Below are positions 11,132-22,949 of a stretch of 64,000 bases of DNA, piece after piece. Source of the stretch: Styela clava (taxonomy: Eukaryota > Chordata > Ascidiacea > Stolidobranchia > Styelidae); NCBI RefSeq assembly GCF_964204865.1, contig NC_135254.1, positions 4,097,001-4,161,000 on the forward strand, read 5' to 3'. The number at the start of each line of letters is the position of its first letter. Position 1 is the first letter of the stretch. Both the position numbers and the translations under genes were made by a program. Below the pieces are notes generated by a model. It saw nothing but the letters and a program-made list of their open reading frames with translations, ran no database searches and was not told where the DNA came from.

Positions 11132-11985
11132 TTCAAACAAACTCTCCCGAAAACTGTGTTGTACCACTTCCTGCACCATTGTCATAGTTTTTTTTAAATC
11201 TTTGAGCAGCACTGAGGAATGCTGTTATACCAAAATGTTATATTTATAAATGTAATTTGATATTTTTTGCATGGAGTAATTGTAATTAAAAAATTTAAGG
11301 AAGTAATTGTAATTAAACTGAATTGATTTAATTGATCCATCTCTGGTAGACACACACAGTTTCACACTACAACAGGCCTAAATGACTAAAACAAACTAAA
11401 TTTTTCGACAGTAAAGGCGACGTCAAATGGGACTGTGGCTAAATATTGATGTCAATGTTACATTATAAATTCGCCCTTTTCACACTCCAGACACTCTAGC
11501 TGCATAATTGAATTGTAAACGTCCTTACCAATGGCAGTACAACGAGAAAGAGAAATTTTATTATTTTGTCAACCAAAAAATACAGTCATCAATAAAAAAG
11601 CCACAGCAAATAAACTGTTTTGGTACGGACAGGAGGGAGCGATACGGTCATCGAAGTCAGCTCTCACCATATACGCTGATGTGATTAAGATTACCACTGA
11701 AAGATGACCAGTGGCAATACTTGAACTATTACGATAATGTTTTTACAATAAATTTGGGAACAAAATGAGGGGATCCTTAGTTGAAAGCAATGTAATAAAT
11801 GTGTGTTTTTAAAACAAACAAAAAAAGCGTCGGGTTTTTTTTTTTTTTTTTTACGGATCAGAGATTTCTCCAAGTCTCGGATCGGTGTCTAAAAGACACG
11901 TCATGTCCGAGTCATATCAGTATAGCGCTTCGTAAGCATGCCACTGCGTAAGCAGCAGTCATACACTTAAGGAGGCTTCTGTATT
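11132..11985. other. No gene; homopolymer and dispersed repeat copy
   Basis: A 20+ base T run lies at about 11829-11851. A minus-strand copy of a dispersed motif (gagcgatacggtcatcga, about 11637) matches copies at about 15040 and 27310. Otherwise unassigned. Confidence 0.4.
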
Positions 11986-12190
11986 AGCTGAGCCATTGCA
12001 CGGCATTGACTTCCACCCCGAGGTTCGGTACATGCTGTATATCACAGCACGACGTTCTCCCGGGGATTCCGTCCATGCAATGCATGGCACAGCATAACTT
12101 CCACCTCCCCGGCTTCCGTATCTGCAATGCATTGCACGACAAAGACTTCCACCCTGGGCTTCTGTACATGTTATGTGAAAAGTAGCATGA
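11986..12190. repeat. GC-richer degenerate tandem repeat, ~45 bp unit
   Basis: The motif cttccacc-cc-ggcttc-gta recurs at about 12010, 12098 and 12146, with a weaker copy near 12051. Each is followed by a 'tgcaatgcattgcac'-like segment. It stands out from the AT-rich surroundings. The frame open across it (minus) is probably a by-product of the repeat. Confidence 0.5.
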
Positions 12191-13815
12191 CGTCCGCGTC
12201 GGGGGTGTCCGGTGTTGCATTCGTTAAAAAAAACAATCTAAAGAGGCCAGAATAATGTGATGGAAATTCATACGTAACTGATTAATAAATTTAATGGGGT
12301 TTGGACGATAATAATCAGGAAAAAATAATAAGCTGGCTATATATGAAAAGTGGATGAATTGGTGTGAATGTGTCTGAACGTGGAAAATAATAAAATGCAA
12401 CTCAGTGGTAGGCTTACATACACATTACTGAAAAAAACTAACACACTGGATAAGGCAAGAGGAATTTTACTCATAGGTTTGTCATAATCTGGAAATGTTT
12501 AAAAATTGCATGAACTTTATATATATATGTTTGGAATTTTCACAAACTTGCACTCCAAAAATGTTAATACTTATCAATAAGTATTAGCAGATGGGTTTTG
12601 AAAACGTTTCTGACTCACACAAGATGGTCAATCAATAGGAAAATTCAATAATCACATCTTGCGAATCGTGTTTACAAAACGAAGCAATGACAATAGCAGG
12701 TATACCTAATACCTAAATATAAAAGACATGGAAAAGAAGTGCTATTCGATTGACCAACAATAGAATTTTCAACAATTAAATAACAAAGACATGAAAAAGT
12801 CTACATTAATTGAAACTCCCGCAGTATGTGTACCAGGTTAAAGCTAGGCCCAATTTTTATTCCAACTTTCCTTATCTTAGTTCCATTACGAGATCGGGAC
12901 TGCCCATGTCAGCCAAGCGATGGTGGCTAAATATGAGTGCCTATTCATGAAATTGACTTTAACAAATAATCTTTGTTTTCATGTTCAATTTTAAGTCTTT
13001 TAATCGCTAAAAAAATATTTAATTTGTAAAAATTTGGATAATTAAGAAAAAAAATGGCACCCCTGTGTTATAATGAAAGTTTTATGTTGTTTTATATCCC
13101 CCCCCAAAAAAAGATTTGGGTGAAATCCATTTTGCCTCAGTTTTGGTGTGTAACTGTTCATCAGAAAACAATAATCAGAAGCAAGTAACAAAATGTGCGT
13201 TACACAGTATAATGTGGTTCTGGACACATGCAACAGTAGTAACCATCAAATTGCGTCCTCTACAGTCTACAATACATCATATGCATAAACAGAAGCCATA
13301 GTACTTCTACATAGTACTACTACTGAAGTCATTCTTGAGGCTTAGACAGCAGTCTCACACTCTGTATATGACCGAACATTATAGGCTTCTGACACAACTG
13401 GTTTGTCCTGGTGGCACCCGGAGTAGGATGTTTTGATGAAACCTAAAACGTAGGTGAAATGATTCATTTCAAGACATTCAAACTGACAATTACAGATTAC
13501 TTTGGCATTCAAAACTTACTGTAGGCTTATTGTTCTTTTTTGAAATTTCATCTCAGTCAATACATTAGCTAATTCAGGTTTTGATGATTTGAATTTTTTG
13601 ATGAGTTTGGCTCATCGATATTGTCTATATCCCATTTTAATTTTTCCCATTTATCCGTCCTCTTCTGTTCAAATTTATATTTTTCAAAAATGAGTCTGAA
13701 AATGGAATGAGTTGTAAGTTATAAAATGAACGTATTTTTGAAATAGCAAGCGTTCAAATTGACAGTGACTTAACTAAACACGCATTCAGTTCAGAAGATC
13801 AGAATTTGAAAGATA
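12191..13815. other. No gene; one partial MITE copy
   Basis: A truncated copy of the 'actcccgcagtatgtgtaccagg' MITE family lies at about 12818-12960. No other exon or repeat boundary was recognised. Confidence 0.4.
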
Positions 13816-13819
13816 AAGC

Positions 13820-14088
13820 ATTACGGCTTCCTCCACCACCAAGTCTATGCTTACGAAAACAATGGTTCGCCATATGGATAAGCCGTCTTATCGGCTTTCC
13901 TCTCCACCGGGATAAATATGTAAATCCTATCCTAACCTCGCAGGCGACGTTAATCGAAAATGGCGGCCAATTTCCATTGTTGCGCAACTTAGGTATATAT
14001 GGGCTTTGGTCTCGTGATGTTCGAATTCCAGTCGCATTGATTATGTGGGAGAAGAATGCTGGACTGGTGGTTCACGTAACGGCTGGTC
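13820..14088 (+). repeat. Rearranged SINE fragments
   Basis: 13820-13937 matches the body and tail of the SINE at 10537 (cttcctccaccaccaagtct, then ggttcgccatatggataagc, ending in atcctatcct). 14056-14088 matches a more 5' part (tggtggttcacgtaacggct) but lies downstream, so the copy is rearranged or there are two insertions. Confidence 0.7.
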
Positions 14089-15031
14089 AAATGGTCGGAA
14101 TTTGAGGAATCTTGGAATGTTAGATTTGAATGAGGGATTCCCCTGTGAACAACAGCGTCACCAATATATAGTTAATCTAATATTTCCATTCGGAACATTT
14201 TTCAAATCATGAACACCCATTAAATCTAGAAAATTTAGGGGAAAGATTGAATAAAGTTAGATTGAAATAATGTCGGCTTTGTTGCTTATTTTAAGCGGGT
14301 TAATTTGGAGCAGACTCTGATCGTACTGAACCAAAGACTAACATACCATGGTTAACTGAATATAGTTCGCCCACGGCCGTTCGCTACGCATGAGCGATGC
14401 GTTACTACGTCATCAATTTGCAATATTTTGAAGCTTATGGAAGAGGATTTCCTTTTGAATTTACTTGCGTATTTGTGATGGTTTTATTGATGCAAATAAC
14501 TAAAAAGATATACTGAGGCATTAGGATAAAGTAGGGGGTCAGACCATATCAAAGTGAAAGAGGGGCAGAGTAGCCTAAAAGTTTATAGCAGGATTATACA
14601 GTTATAGCACAGTTCACTGTAATAATATTCCTACCACAGCCCACGGGGGCCCACAGCAGTTGGTATTTTATTTTTTTCAAATTATAGGATACCCAGATAT
14701 CCCTCAGCCTAAGATACTGGTACTCCTGCACTCAGTGGCCAAGATCTGAAGACTGATATACACTGAAATATGGAAATCTCAATTATTGCTAAATTTGAGT
14801 CAAAAGTTTTGGTAAACGAGCATTGTGCGTTATAAACTTTATTCACGAGTTTTGCTCGTTGTAATAATAATTAGCATCATCTGATCAAACCCGATTTTGT
14901 ATTTATCATTTAGGTTCTCAACAAGTTATGCCCACATTATAGGAATTCATCTCAGAATATGTCGTTTTTGTAAAAGTATTAATTGCTCATTAGTCATCTT
15001 TAATTTGAACCTTAATCATACAAGCAAATAT

Positions 15032-15092
15032 GGTGAGAGGTAACCTCGATGACCATATTGCTCTCCCCTGTCCAAACCAAAACAATTTTCTA
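15032..15092 (+). repeat. Dispersed motif copy
   Basis: ggtaacctcgatgaccatat followed by tgctctcccctgtcc matches 27310-27355 (gactccgatgaccttatggt, cgctccccccagtct) and the reverse complement of about 11625-11675. It is a short segment of an unidentified dispersed repeat. Confidence 0.45.
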
Positions 15093-15315
15093 TTTATGTC
15101 ACATTTTTTAATTGTTATGATGACTACTGAAATAACAGAATATCTGATCAAGGTAAGCTACAGCTTCGCTACAAAACTTGGGCGTGTAACGGCCTAATAA
15201 TTAATTTTGGTCCCCACACTTTTTAATAACCTGGAAGTCCCAGTGGTTCTTCTAACGCCTATTTTACCTTCAATGCAGAATATTATTCAAATTCTCTATC
15301 AACTAACTATTCAAA

Positions 15316-16213
15316 ATGACCACCAATACAGATATTAGTGAATACTTGACACCAGACGTAATAGACGAGTTGATGCGCACTGAAATGGATGGAGAATGCG
15401 CAGTAAAGGTTGACTGCAATACAAAAGAACTCTCTATATCAGTTGAATCTGTACACGGTTTGATGAAGAGTGTACGTTCGGATGTACAGCTTTCAGATTT
15501 TGGTGTAAATATATTGAAAGATTGGATGGAGTGCTTTAATCGCAATAAAAATCCAGAGTTAATTGTTGGTCAGATACCAAAGTACTGTTGTAAAGCAAAA
15601 TCTTTTTTCAACTCTCGTGTTTTGACAGGCTCAGAAGCTGCAAATTTATTAAATGAAATTATCGAAAAAGTTGTAACAAAGAAAGAAGAAACATGTGAAA
15701 TAATTGCAAGTGAAGTAACTAAATCTGGAAACGATATCTTAGAATTCCTTGGAGGTGCAATGTTGAAAATTTTGAAAAAAAAAAAAATTAAATTCTACTG
15801 TCACCCAGAAGATGTCTGCCACCACTTCTCAAGGATCGTTGATACCCCTCATGAACAAAGGGTCAGATTCACTTTTGCTCCAGTGCCCATCTCCAGAATA
15901 CTTGTTATTCATTCAGCATATCTATATTAAATTTTCCAAAGAAGCTTGTAAAAATCCCAATAATATTCAGTTCAATACAGTTACTACAGATGTTCTCACT
16001 GGACAATATTCAAGAAACTTTATATTACACATTGAACGGCAGTGTGATGAAGAATTGTCGGATGATATAGAACGAGTGGTATCATACGGCGTTAACCTGT
16101 TGATTCGAATGTTGTCTTACACATTCGCAAAAAGGCTTTTTTCACGCATGCATGGTAAATCATCATCATTTTCTGCCGGATTGCGTGGGGATCTCAAGAA
16201 ACAGCTTTTGTAA
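15316..16213 (+). CDS. Unknown protein inside P-like element, frame broken at poly-A run
   Basis: An open frame starts at an ATG in favourable context (aaaatga, 15316) and runs through a run of A residues at about 15775-15789. The first frame stops at 15930, while the frame offset by one continues from the A run to a stop at 16213. It contains SRNFILHIERQCDEELSDD and ends DLKKQLL. Read together it would be about 300 residues, acidic and mostly helical, without membrane segments or a motif I recognise. The change of frame at the homopolymer suggests a one-base indel, a sequencing error or programmed slippage. It faces the transposase gene convergently inside the same terminal repeats, so it may be transposon cargo or an accessory protein. 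Function is unknown. Confidence 0.55.
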
Positions 16214-16668
16214 CTTGCTTTAAAATATTGCCTGGTCTGCCGGTATCAGTTTTGCTTTTCAATTCGCTTATAGGTTGACCAAAATAAATTATGTTTGTAT
16301 TTGTATAAATGTTTGTATTTGTATTTAAACTGCCGGTCGATATTGGTAACAAGCCACCACACCACGACAAGGTTTCGACCATTGTGTTGGGATTTATCCT
16401 TGCATAGATAGGCAGAATTGCTATGCAAGGAAAACATATGAATGAAAGACTCACTTGGATTTCTTTATCGGGAGAGGATCATTGCACACAGTTGTTCAAC
16501 CATTCACCTTTCCATATGTGGTGTTGCCCCCTTTAATTTTTTTGATGATTCTTCTTTGTGTTATGTGACTAATTCCGTAGGCTGCCATGGCGATGTCAGG
16601 ATTCTGTCCTCTACTTCCAAGTTGCCTCTTAAATAGAAAGCTCGTTAAACCTGAGCATTTCATGTCAC

Positions 16669-19600
16669 TTACCTCATCAAGACATAGTTACCATATTTTA
16701 AAAAATCTGTACTTACCAAATTTCCAAAAAAAGCCTCTAGCACGTCTTGTGTGAAAGTATGAAAACACACATAATCGAGCTCCGATAGTAACCGCTCACA
16801 AAGGTGGATGAAATTTTTTGATGTGAAAACTAAACCTTCAAGAGTTGGAATTGCCATGACACGCTTTGGTTCTTTATGATGAGTCAAAGCATCGTTCTGC
16901 ATAAAACAAGGAGGTTGAAAGTTCATTCATGTCATACACAGCAAAAATATTGAAAATTATGCGAATTTTTTCAGATTGGCCCCAGCCGAGGAAGTAAGTG
17001 CACGTTGGAATTTATTCAATTTGGGTTTGACAATCACTGAAATAAATGTCTGTTGTATTATAAATACTATTATGATGCAGAAATATTTTAGATTACTTTC
17101 CAGCCCATAAGTAGCTCAGCGAACTCGTCCAACCATTTGATACGAACATCATCCATGCTCCTAATTGGACATCGAGCATTGCAGTTTACAATCTTGAACC
17201 AACTAAAAAGAAACAACTAATCAATAACATATCAATCACCATTATTTGTAAAAATCTTATTTGCCAATTTTTCGCCTTTTACTGCTTGCCTGTCCATCAT
17301 CAGAATATACTCGGATGTGCCCTCAGCCCCCGGGATCTCTGACAATCATTGGCCCACTTTCCAACTGAGCACGTCGCGTGCCAATCCAACTTTCATCTAT
17401 GCAGAATAATTGTTATGTAAAAAAATAACGATATCCCAACTTCAGCATACATAAAAACTAACATTATGAGTTTCCTCAGCAACCTTTTGTACCTTGGAAA
17501 ATAGATTCAGATAAATGTGGGCATCACTAAGTCGAGTCCTTGTAAGGGCCAAACTTGATTTTTCCATTTCATATAGCTTTAAGACATCTGTCCAGAGCAC
17601 ATCACGTCCATATAAATTCATATATCTAGAGCCACTTGGTTTTGAGGAAAACAATGAGTTCCGAGCAGTCTGTTTTAAAAACATATCATTTAGAAAATAT
17701 ATCACAAACATTCATGTTCTGAAAAGGGTTTTATCAAAAAAAGTTAACAGTTCTAAAGCATGTCAGCCGGCCACACATAGATTCAGAAATGAATAGATGA
17801 TACTGAAACTTTGGTATACCTTTTAAAAGATGTGATGGATCAGAACAGAGGAACACAGGACGATCTACTGCGTGTGGATTTGGAGCGACGTAAATGCCAT
17901 CCATAGGGGGACCAGATAATCCACTGACAAGTTTAAAAAATCTCCGATTGGTTGCCATTCCATCTGCAACTATAGCATGTATGTGAAGCCCTCTTCTCTC
18001 ACATTCGTAAAGAATTCTCCAGAAGAGAAGCGCTAACTGTGCTGGTGGTGTCACAGTAGTGGGGTACCATGCTAGAGGAAGTGACACCTCTCGTTTGATG
18101 GTCCTCACATAAAATACTGTCAAGTAAACTGTCATTGAAGTGGCAATTAGGTAGCAAAGATATATAGGTTATTTATGCAGATACATACCAAGTATGTGAC
18201 TTGCGATTTGACAGCGGCTGGATAAACTTGATTTTACAAATCCTATCAGTTGACCATCACGCACGACAACATTTTCTTTAACTGGTAAAGTCATAATCAT
18301 GATGAAAATTTTTTATATAGATAAAGGGATCAAATGATAAGCCACATACTTTTCATTACATCCAGCGTAAGATAGCCAGGAAGTGTGCGATGTTCCTTCA
18401 TGACTCTTTCTATTCCTCAGAGGGCCATCTCACATAAACCGGGCTTGGGAGTCAGGTAATTCCTAAATATAAAACATATGGTATGAAAAACACAAACTGA
18501 ATAAGGAACAAAAAAATTCTTGCACAAAGAAACTGACACATGTAACTTCTCAATGACAATAAAAAACTTAACCAAAGCTTAAATTTCTTAACTGACATGA
18601 CCACAATGGTACCTGTATCTTCGTATGGTACTACTAGACGGTAATATTAAAACATTGCTTGTTCGTATATGGTCATATGCGGCAGGTGATCTGCAATTAG
18701 ACAAAAAAATTTGATTCTACTAAAAAAAAACAAATATTTAGCTGCTAGTTTCTAGCATTCTGATGAATTTTAAAGATCGATGATTATTATATACTCATTA
18801 TTGTCGGCAAAGAAATATTTATATCTCATAAATTTAACTCCCTTATAATATATTAGGCATTTGGAACTTCCTACCTGGAATAAAGCTCAATGGCCCAGCG
18901 AATGGTATCGAGATGATATCTTCTTTGGTGAGCCGGAAGAGATGCATTTTTTACTTGGTTACTGTAAAACATGAGTTGCCATTCATTGAGGGAGCGGTGC
19001 TCGTCCTCAAATACACCCTGAATCAGGAAAATGAGTATATACATATAAACAATTGAATAAAAGTACATTACAAATTAATTCAAATTAAAGCCACCTTAAT
19101 GGGGTCTTCCTCAGTAGCATCAGTAACCTCATAAAGAACCTCATCCTGGGATGAAAATTGAGTGCATTTTACACAAACACTTGAGTTGTTGTTAACTGAA
19201 ATATACATTATATAATCTCTAATTATTTATACTCAATAACTTTCTAGAAAATGAAGTAAAATTTGATATAAATGTGTACAATATGAGAAAACATCACTGT
19301 GCAAATTCATCTCCATTCTTATTAGAATTACTCTTTTACACTTGGTAACTTTATTTATCTACCTAAATAAAGCTTTAATTCTACTCACTTAATATACTAC
19401 ACTCAGGTGATCTATGCAGGGTGTCAAAAACAACCTTCTCTCCATCCCATCTCAGAATTGGGTGATCATTCGCTCCCAGCATAGCTCTACCCATGCCTTG
19501 GCAAATCTTTATACTTTCCAAATAAACTGAAGAATATATTTGATTTTAGAAGTGAACTATTTTATTATATGCAAGCTTAACAGAAACTTACTCAAATAGG

Positions 19601-21031
19601 CATGCATCGTTTCATGGAGAGGATCACCAATCATCGAACCCAAGACATCAAGGTCAACAAACCAACCAAATACCGCAAGGCACACCAACTTAGCTCGTTC
19701 GTTGAATTGGATTCTATTAAATAATTCATCAAGCCCATTATAATAATATTGCGAAAAGGAGATTTTACGATACGACAAATTAATCAAAATTAGGTTATCA
19801 ATAAAAAGAGTAGAAAAATTTATGACAAGAATGAGACCTTAATTTCGAAACAATGAAACCTCTCTCCTTTAATTCGGCTGTAAAACAATTCTCCTTGTCT
19901 TGATAAAATACCCATTTTTCTGCAAATAATTTAAATTCATTAGCTTATAAAGTTTAATAGATTATCTTCATAACTGAAATCAAAAAATGATAACTCTACC
20001 AAGGAGAAATCTTGCAGTATCTTTATGGATATATTATTCTCACCTTTCATGCTCAAACTAAGCTTATTAGCAAATTTTTTTCAAATCTGCTATGCTGTTG
20101 TGCCTGACCTTCTCAATGCTGACCCTCTCAGCTGGTGGCTTTCTACTCGTATTTGGTTTTACGGCCTTTGGCAGCTGCAGGCTTGGTCTTGCACCCAGTT
20201 TCAATGCTACAGACTTGCCGTTTCTTATAATATCTCCCTCATGGAAATGAGCTTCACATATGGATGCTCTGAATATGAACAAGATACCAATACCAAAATA
20301 TGTTAAAATTTTGTAGTACAGCTGTAGGTCAACCATTTAAAGCAAGGGTCTCAAACTCGCAGGACATTAGTTTATATTGATAAACTGTAACAATGTTTTC
20401 CATGTGGCGAGACATTACTGTCTTTAAACTAACCTTTCATTGTGGAAAACTTGATGCAGTGATGCGGCCTGGACCCTCTCCGAGTCCCGATTATGCCTCC
20501 AGTGGCCCTTGGGTAAATTGAGTTCGAGACCCCTGTTCTAAAGGAACTCAGTCTCTAATTAGTACGGTAGGGTACTTTATTTACAATGCTATATCCTGAT
20601 ATCTGTAGACTATATCATAGTCTATCTATCTTATTTCAGTATTGACCTTGGGTCTGCAAGATAGAACCTTCCGAATCCAAATACCTCATAGGGACTCACG
20701 AATAAAAAAAGACAATCCGACTAAACTAGCCTCTTTCTGCTATTCAATCTTCAGAGCTGACTTGTGACCCTGGACAAAGCATTTTCAAGTTGCCTGACAT
20801 AAATCTATAAATACTGAAATATACATACGATTCTTTGTGCAACATTTCCTTTATATTATCTCCCCGTGATGCATCTCGCATGGAAAGCATAAATCTTGTT
20901 AACGCAATCCGATGCTCCCTTTCTTCCTCATTCCTTGCTAAATCGGGCCTTCTGATACAAAACAGACTTCTTTTCTCAACTTTTTGTCTACTCCATGAGC
21001 ACCCAGGCACAGAACAGTGTGTGGAAGGCAT
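16669..21031 (-). CDS. THAP-domain P-element-type transposase (multi-exon)
   Basis: The gene is read from 21031 leftward. The first exon begins MPSTHCSVPGCSWSR, the first cysteine pair of a THAP zinc finger. The exon near 20275-20070 supplies the second half (ICEAHFHEGDIIR, then LKLGARPSLQLP), completing the C2CH pattern. Further exon-like segments lie at about 19750-19590, 19505-19390, 19195-19090, 19017-18880, 18470-18355 and 18295-18185 (NVVVRDGQLIGFV). 18135-17826 holds the catalytic core (VADGMATNRRFF, then SDPSHLLKG), 17700-17465 has SRYMNLYGRDVLW, and 16920-16720 has TFTQDVLEAFFG. The Asp of VADG, the Asp of SDPSHL and the Glu of DVLEAFFG correspond to the P-transposase acidic triad. 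A TGA at 18417-18419 interrupts one exon in the frame that otherwise fits, so this copy may be inactive. Exon borders are approximate. Confidence 0.8.
20343..20535. mobile_element. hAT-type MITE in transposase intron
   Basis: The left end is caagggtctcaaactcgc and the right end is gagttcgagacccctg. The flanks atttaaag and ttctaaag match at 6 of 8 positions, consistent with an aged 8 bp target duplication. It is 193 bp and non-coding, and lies between the two THAP half-exons. Confidence 0.75.
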
Positions 21032-21926
21032 TTTTCTATTTTTAAATAGTATGGTACCGGTAGCAATTGATTTCTGTCAAAGGCACAGCCATTAAAACAA
21101 TATATAACCGTATATCGAGTCAGTCCGTTAACCTAAATCTTTTTTTTCTTTTTCTTTCAAATTTAAATCCATTGCCAATTCGGATTTATGATATTGATAG
21201 TTTTGGTTTATCCAAATATATTATTTAAATTTAGTTGCATGAATCCCCCGTTTTCCAGGTAATTTAGGTGATCTTATAGATCATATATGTATACAATCTG
21301 TACATAGATAAATATTGATAAATTTTAAACAAACCAGATACATTTACCCATATTAGTCCAGAAATCCAATTTAAATTGTGTCCATATTCATGTAATGATA
21401 ATCCAAGTATCCATGAGATCCAGTGACCATTGAAAACATTATACCATTCAACATATATTTTAAATTTATCCATTATTAGCATTTAATATCAAAAACAATA
21501 TTTTCAAAGAATTAGACAAAAATCAGAAAAACACCTACCATGCCATTAGGTGTTCTCTACATTTTCAGTCTATGTAACCCAATGTTGTACGAAAAACTAG
21601 ACATTTTACATAAAATTAGACAAATATGGTACGGTATACAATGAATCCTGGTACCAGAATGTCATGGGTTGGCCAGTGATCGCAGAGTGTTGTTGACTGT
21701 GTTGGGAAAATGTATATAAATATTATAACCTAACCTAAAATCGTTAACCTAAATCCTTATTCAACATCGGCTACAGCAAATTAGCTGAGGAAATACACGG
21801 GCCGCAATATCGCGTTGAAGGAATTCCATGACGCATCGCTCAAGCGGAACGAGAGAACAATTTAACATAAATAAACAAAGACGAAAAAAGCGTGAGCCAA
21901 CTATATTCAGTTAACCATGAACATAC

Positions 21927-22101
21927 CATGATGCTCAACTAAAACCTTGACCAATGAGGAGTGTCTGACGCGTTACGCTCCATTGCGGCAACTTGATTCG
22001 TTAACGCCCACTCGAGTTCCCAGCGTTTTGCGGCAGTTTCACCATATCTAATGGTCGCATCGGACTCAAGGGCTGTAGTTATTATATAGTCAGTGGCTAT
22101 T
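21927..22101 (+). promoter_or_regulatory. Possible promoter region with CCAAT box
   Basis: This is relatively GC-rich sequence between the P-like element's right end and a candidate start codon at 22102. It contains gaccaatgagg (CCAAT at about 21951) and CpG-containing stretches (gacgcgttacgctcc). Inference only. Confidence 0.3.
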
Positions 22102-22935
22102 ATGGCTGATAAAGGTAAGTCTACCATTTCTATACGTTAGATATATACTATCAGCATGTTTCCATTAGCGGGTGACTATTCAGGGAGCTACCATGTGCTG
22201 ATATATGACAGACAGAGCTGCCGAGTTTAAATTCCTGAATCAGATCCCGAATTTGATGATACATTCAGACATTACCTGCCTGCCTGTACCGTACTAGACT
22301 CATTCATGTTAGAGGATCATAAACTGACAGTATTCATAGATCTTGACGAGACAATGGAAGAAAAGTTTACCTTGAATGAGCAAAAGTAAGACAGCTATTG
22401 AAAAGAGAGCTACAGTCAGACAGAGGGCAAAAAGTGTTAGGAGAAATTCAATGCAGGACAGATCATGCATTCAATTTTCTTACCATCAATATATTTTATG
22501 GATTTCATTCTATAGATAGAGACATACTTAAATGTGATATTTCCATGACAATATTTTTGCTAATGAACAACTTATTCTGAGATTTATAAAAAATAACTTA
22601 TGTTTTATTTCAAGGAGCTCAACGTGTCAAAAGTTATTATCCAGCGTGGCATCTTTGGCTATACACATTCACAAACAAGGTAAGATTTACATAATTATAG
22701 ACTCCTACATAAATTCCATAATTACTAATACAACTTCCACAACTCAAGAAAACATAAAAGCAAATTTTTTTTAACCACCATGGGGTAAATCTGTCAAAAC
22801 AATTTTGAATTTTTTTTATTTTTAGGCAGAGATATTAGTGTAGGGAGAATTGTAGTGGAAGATCATTGCAGCCACTGTCCCTATTTTACCAAATATGGTC
22901 AAATACTTACAATTGTTGCTGAAGAAAAGTCCTGA
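22102..22935 (+). CDS. Possible small four-exon gene, 109 aa, unknown
   Basis: Four segments join with consistent phases: 22102-22114 (ATG GCT GAT AAA G, donor gtaagt), 22244-22385 (acceptor cag, encoding DPEFDDTFRHYLPAC and LTVFIDLDETMEEKF, donor gtaag), 22615-22679 (after tttcaag, donor gtaaga) and 22826-22935 (after tttttag, encoding RIVVEDHCSHCPYF, ending TGA). The total is 330 nt with stop. The chain keeps one frame throughout, but the first exon is only 13 nt and by-eye splicing can be fortuitous. The last exon carries a CSHC pair in the segment VEDHCSHCPYF. No family is recognised. It may be the 5' part of a larger gene including the remnant at 22950-23540. Confidence 0.35.
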
Positions 22936-22949
22936 GTGATCAAATGTTA

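Larger units (their letters stand above)
14347..21919 (-). mobile_element. P-element-type DNA transposon, ~7.6 kb
   Basis: The left end reads CATGGTTAACTGAATATAGT and the right end is its exact reverse complement. Both start with CATG, as Drosophila P-element ends do. The direct repeat aacatac (14340-14346, 21920-21926) flanks the element; P elements normally make 8 bp duplications. A second inverted pair lies just inside: gagcgatgcgt at about 14392 and acgcatcgctc at about 21833. It carries an intron-containing THAP/P-type transposase gene (minus) and a separate plus-strand ORF at 15316. An hAT MITE (20343-20535) has inserted into a transposase intron. This is a potentially full-length element. 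Confidence 0.85.

Noticed and set aside
10847-11249. ORFs of 110-121 residues on both strands
   Set aside because: They fall inside the tRNA-derived SINE.
16194-16454. Minus-strand ORF with NTNTNIYTNTN repeat
   Set aside because: Comes from a short tttgtatttgta repeat; no homology.
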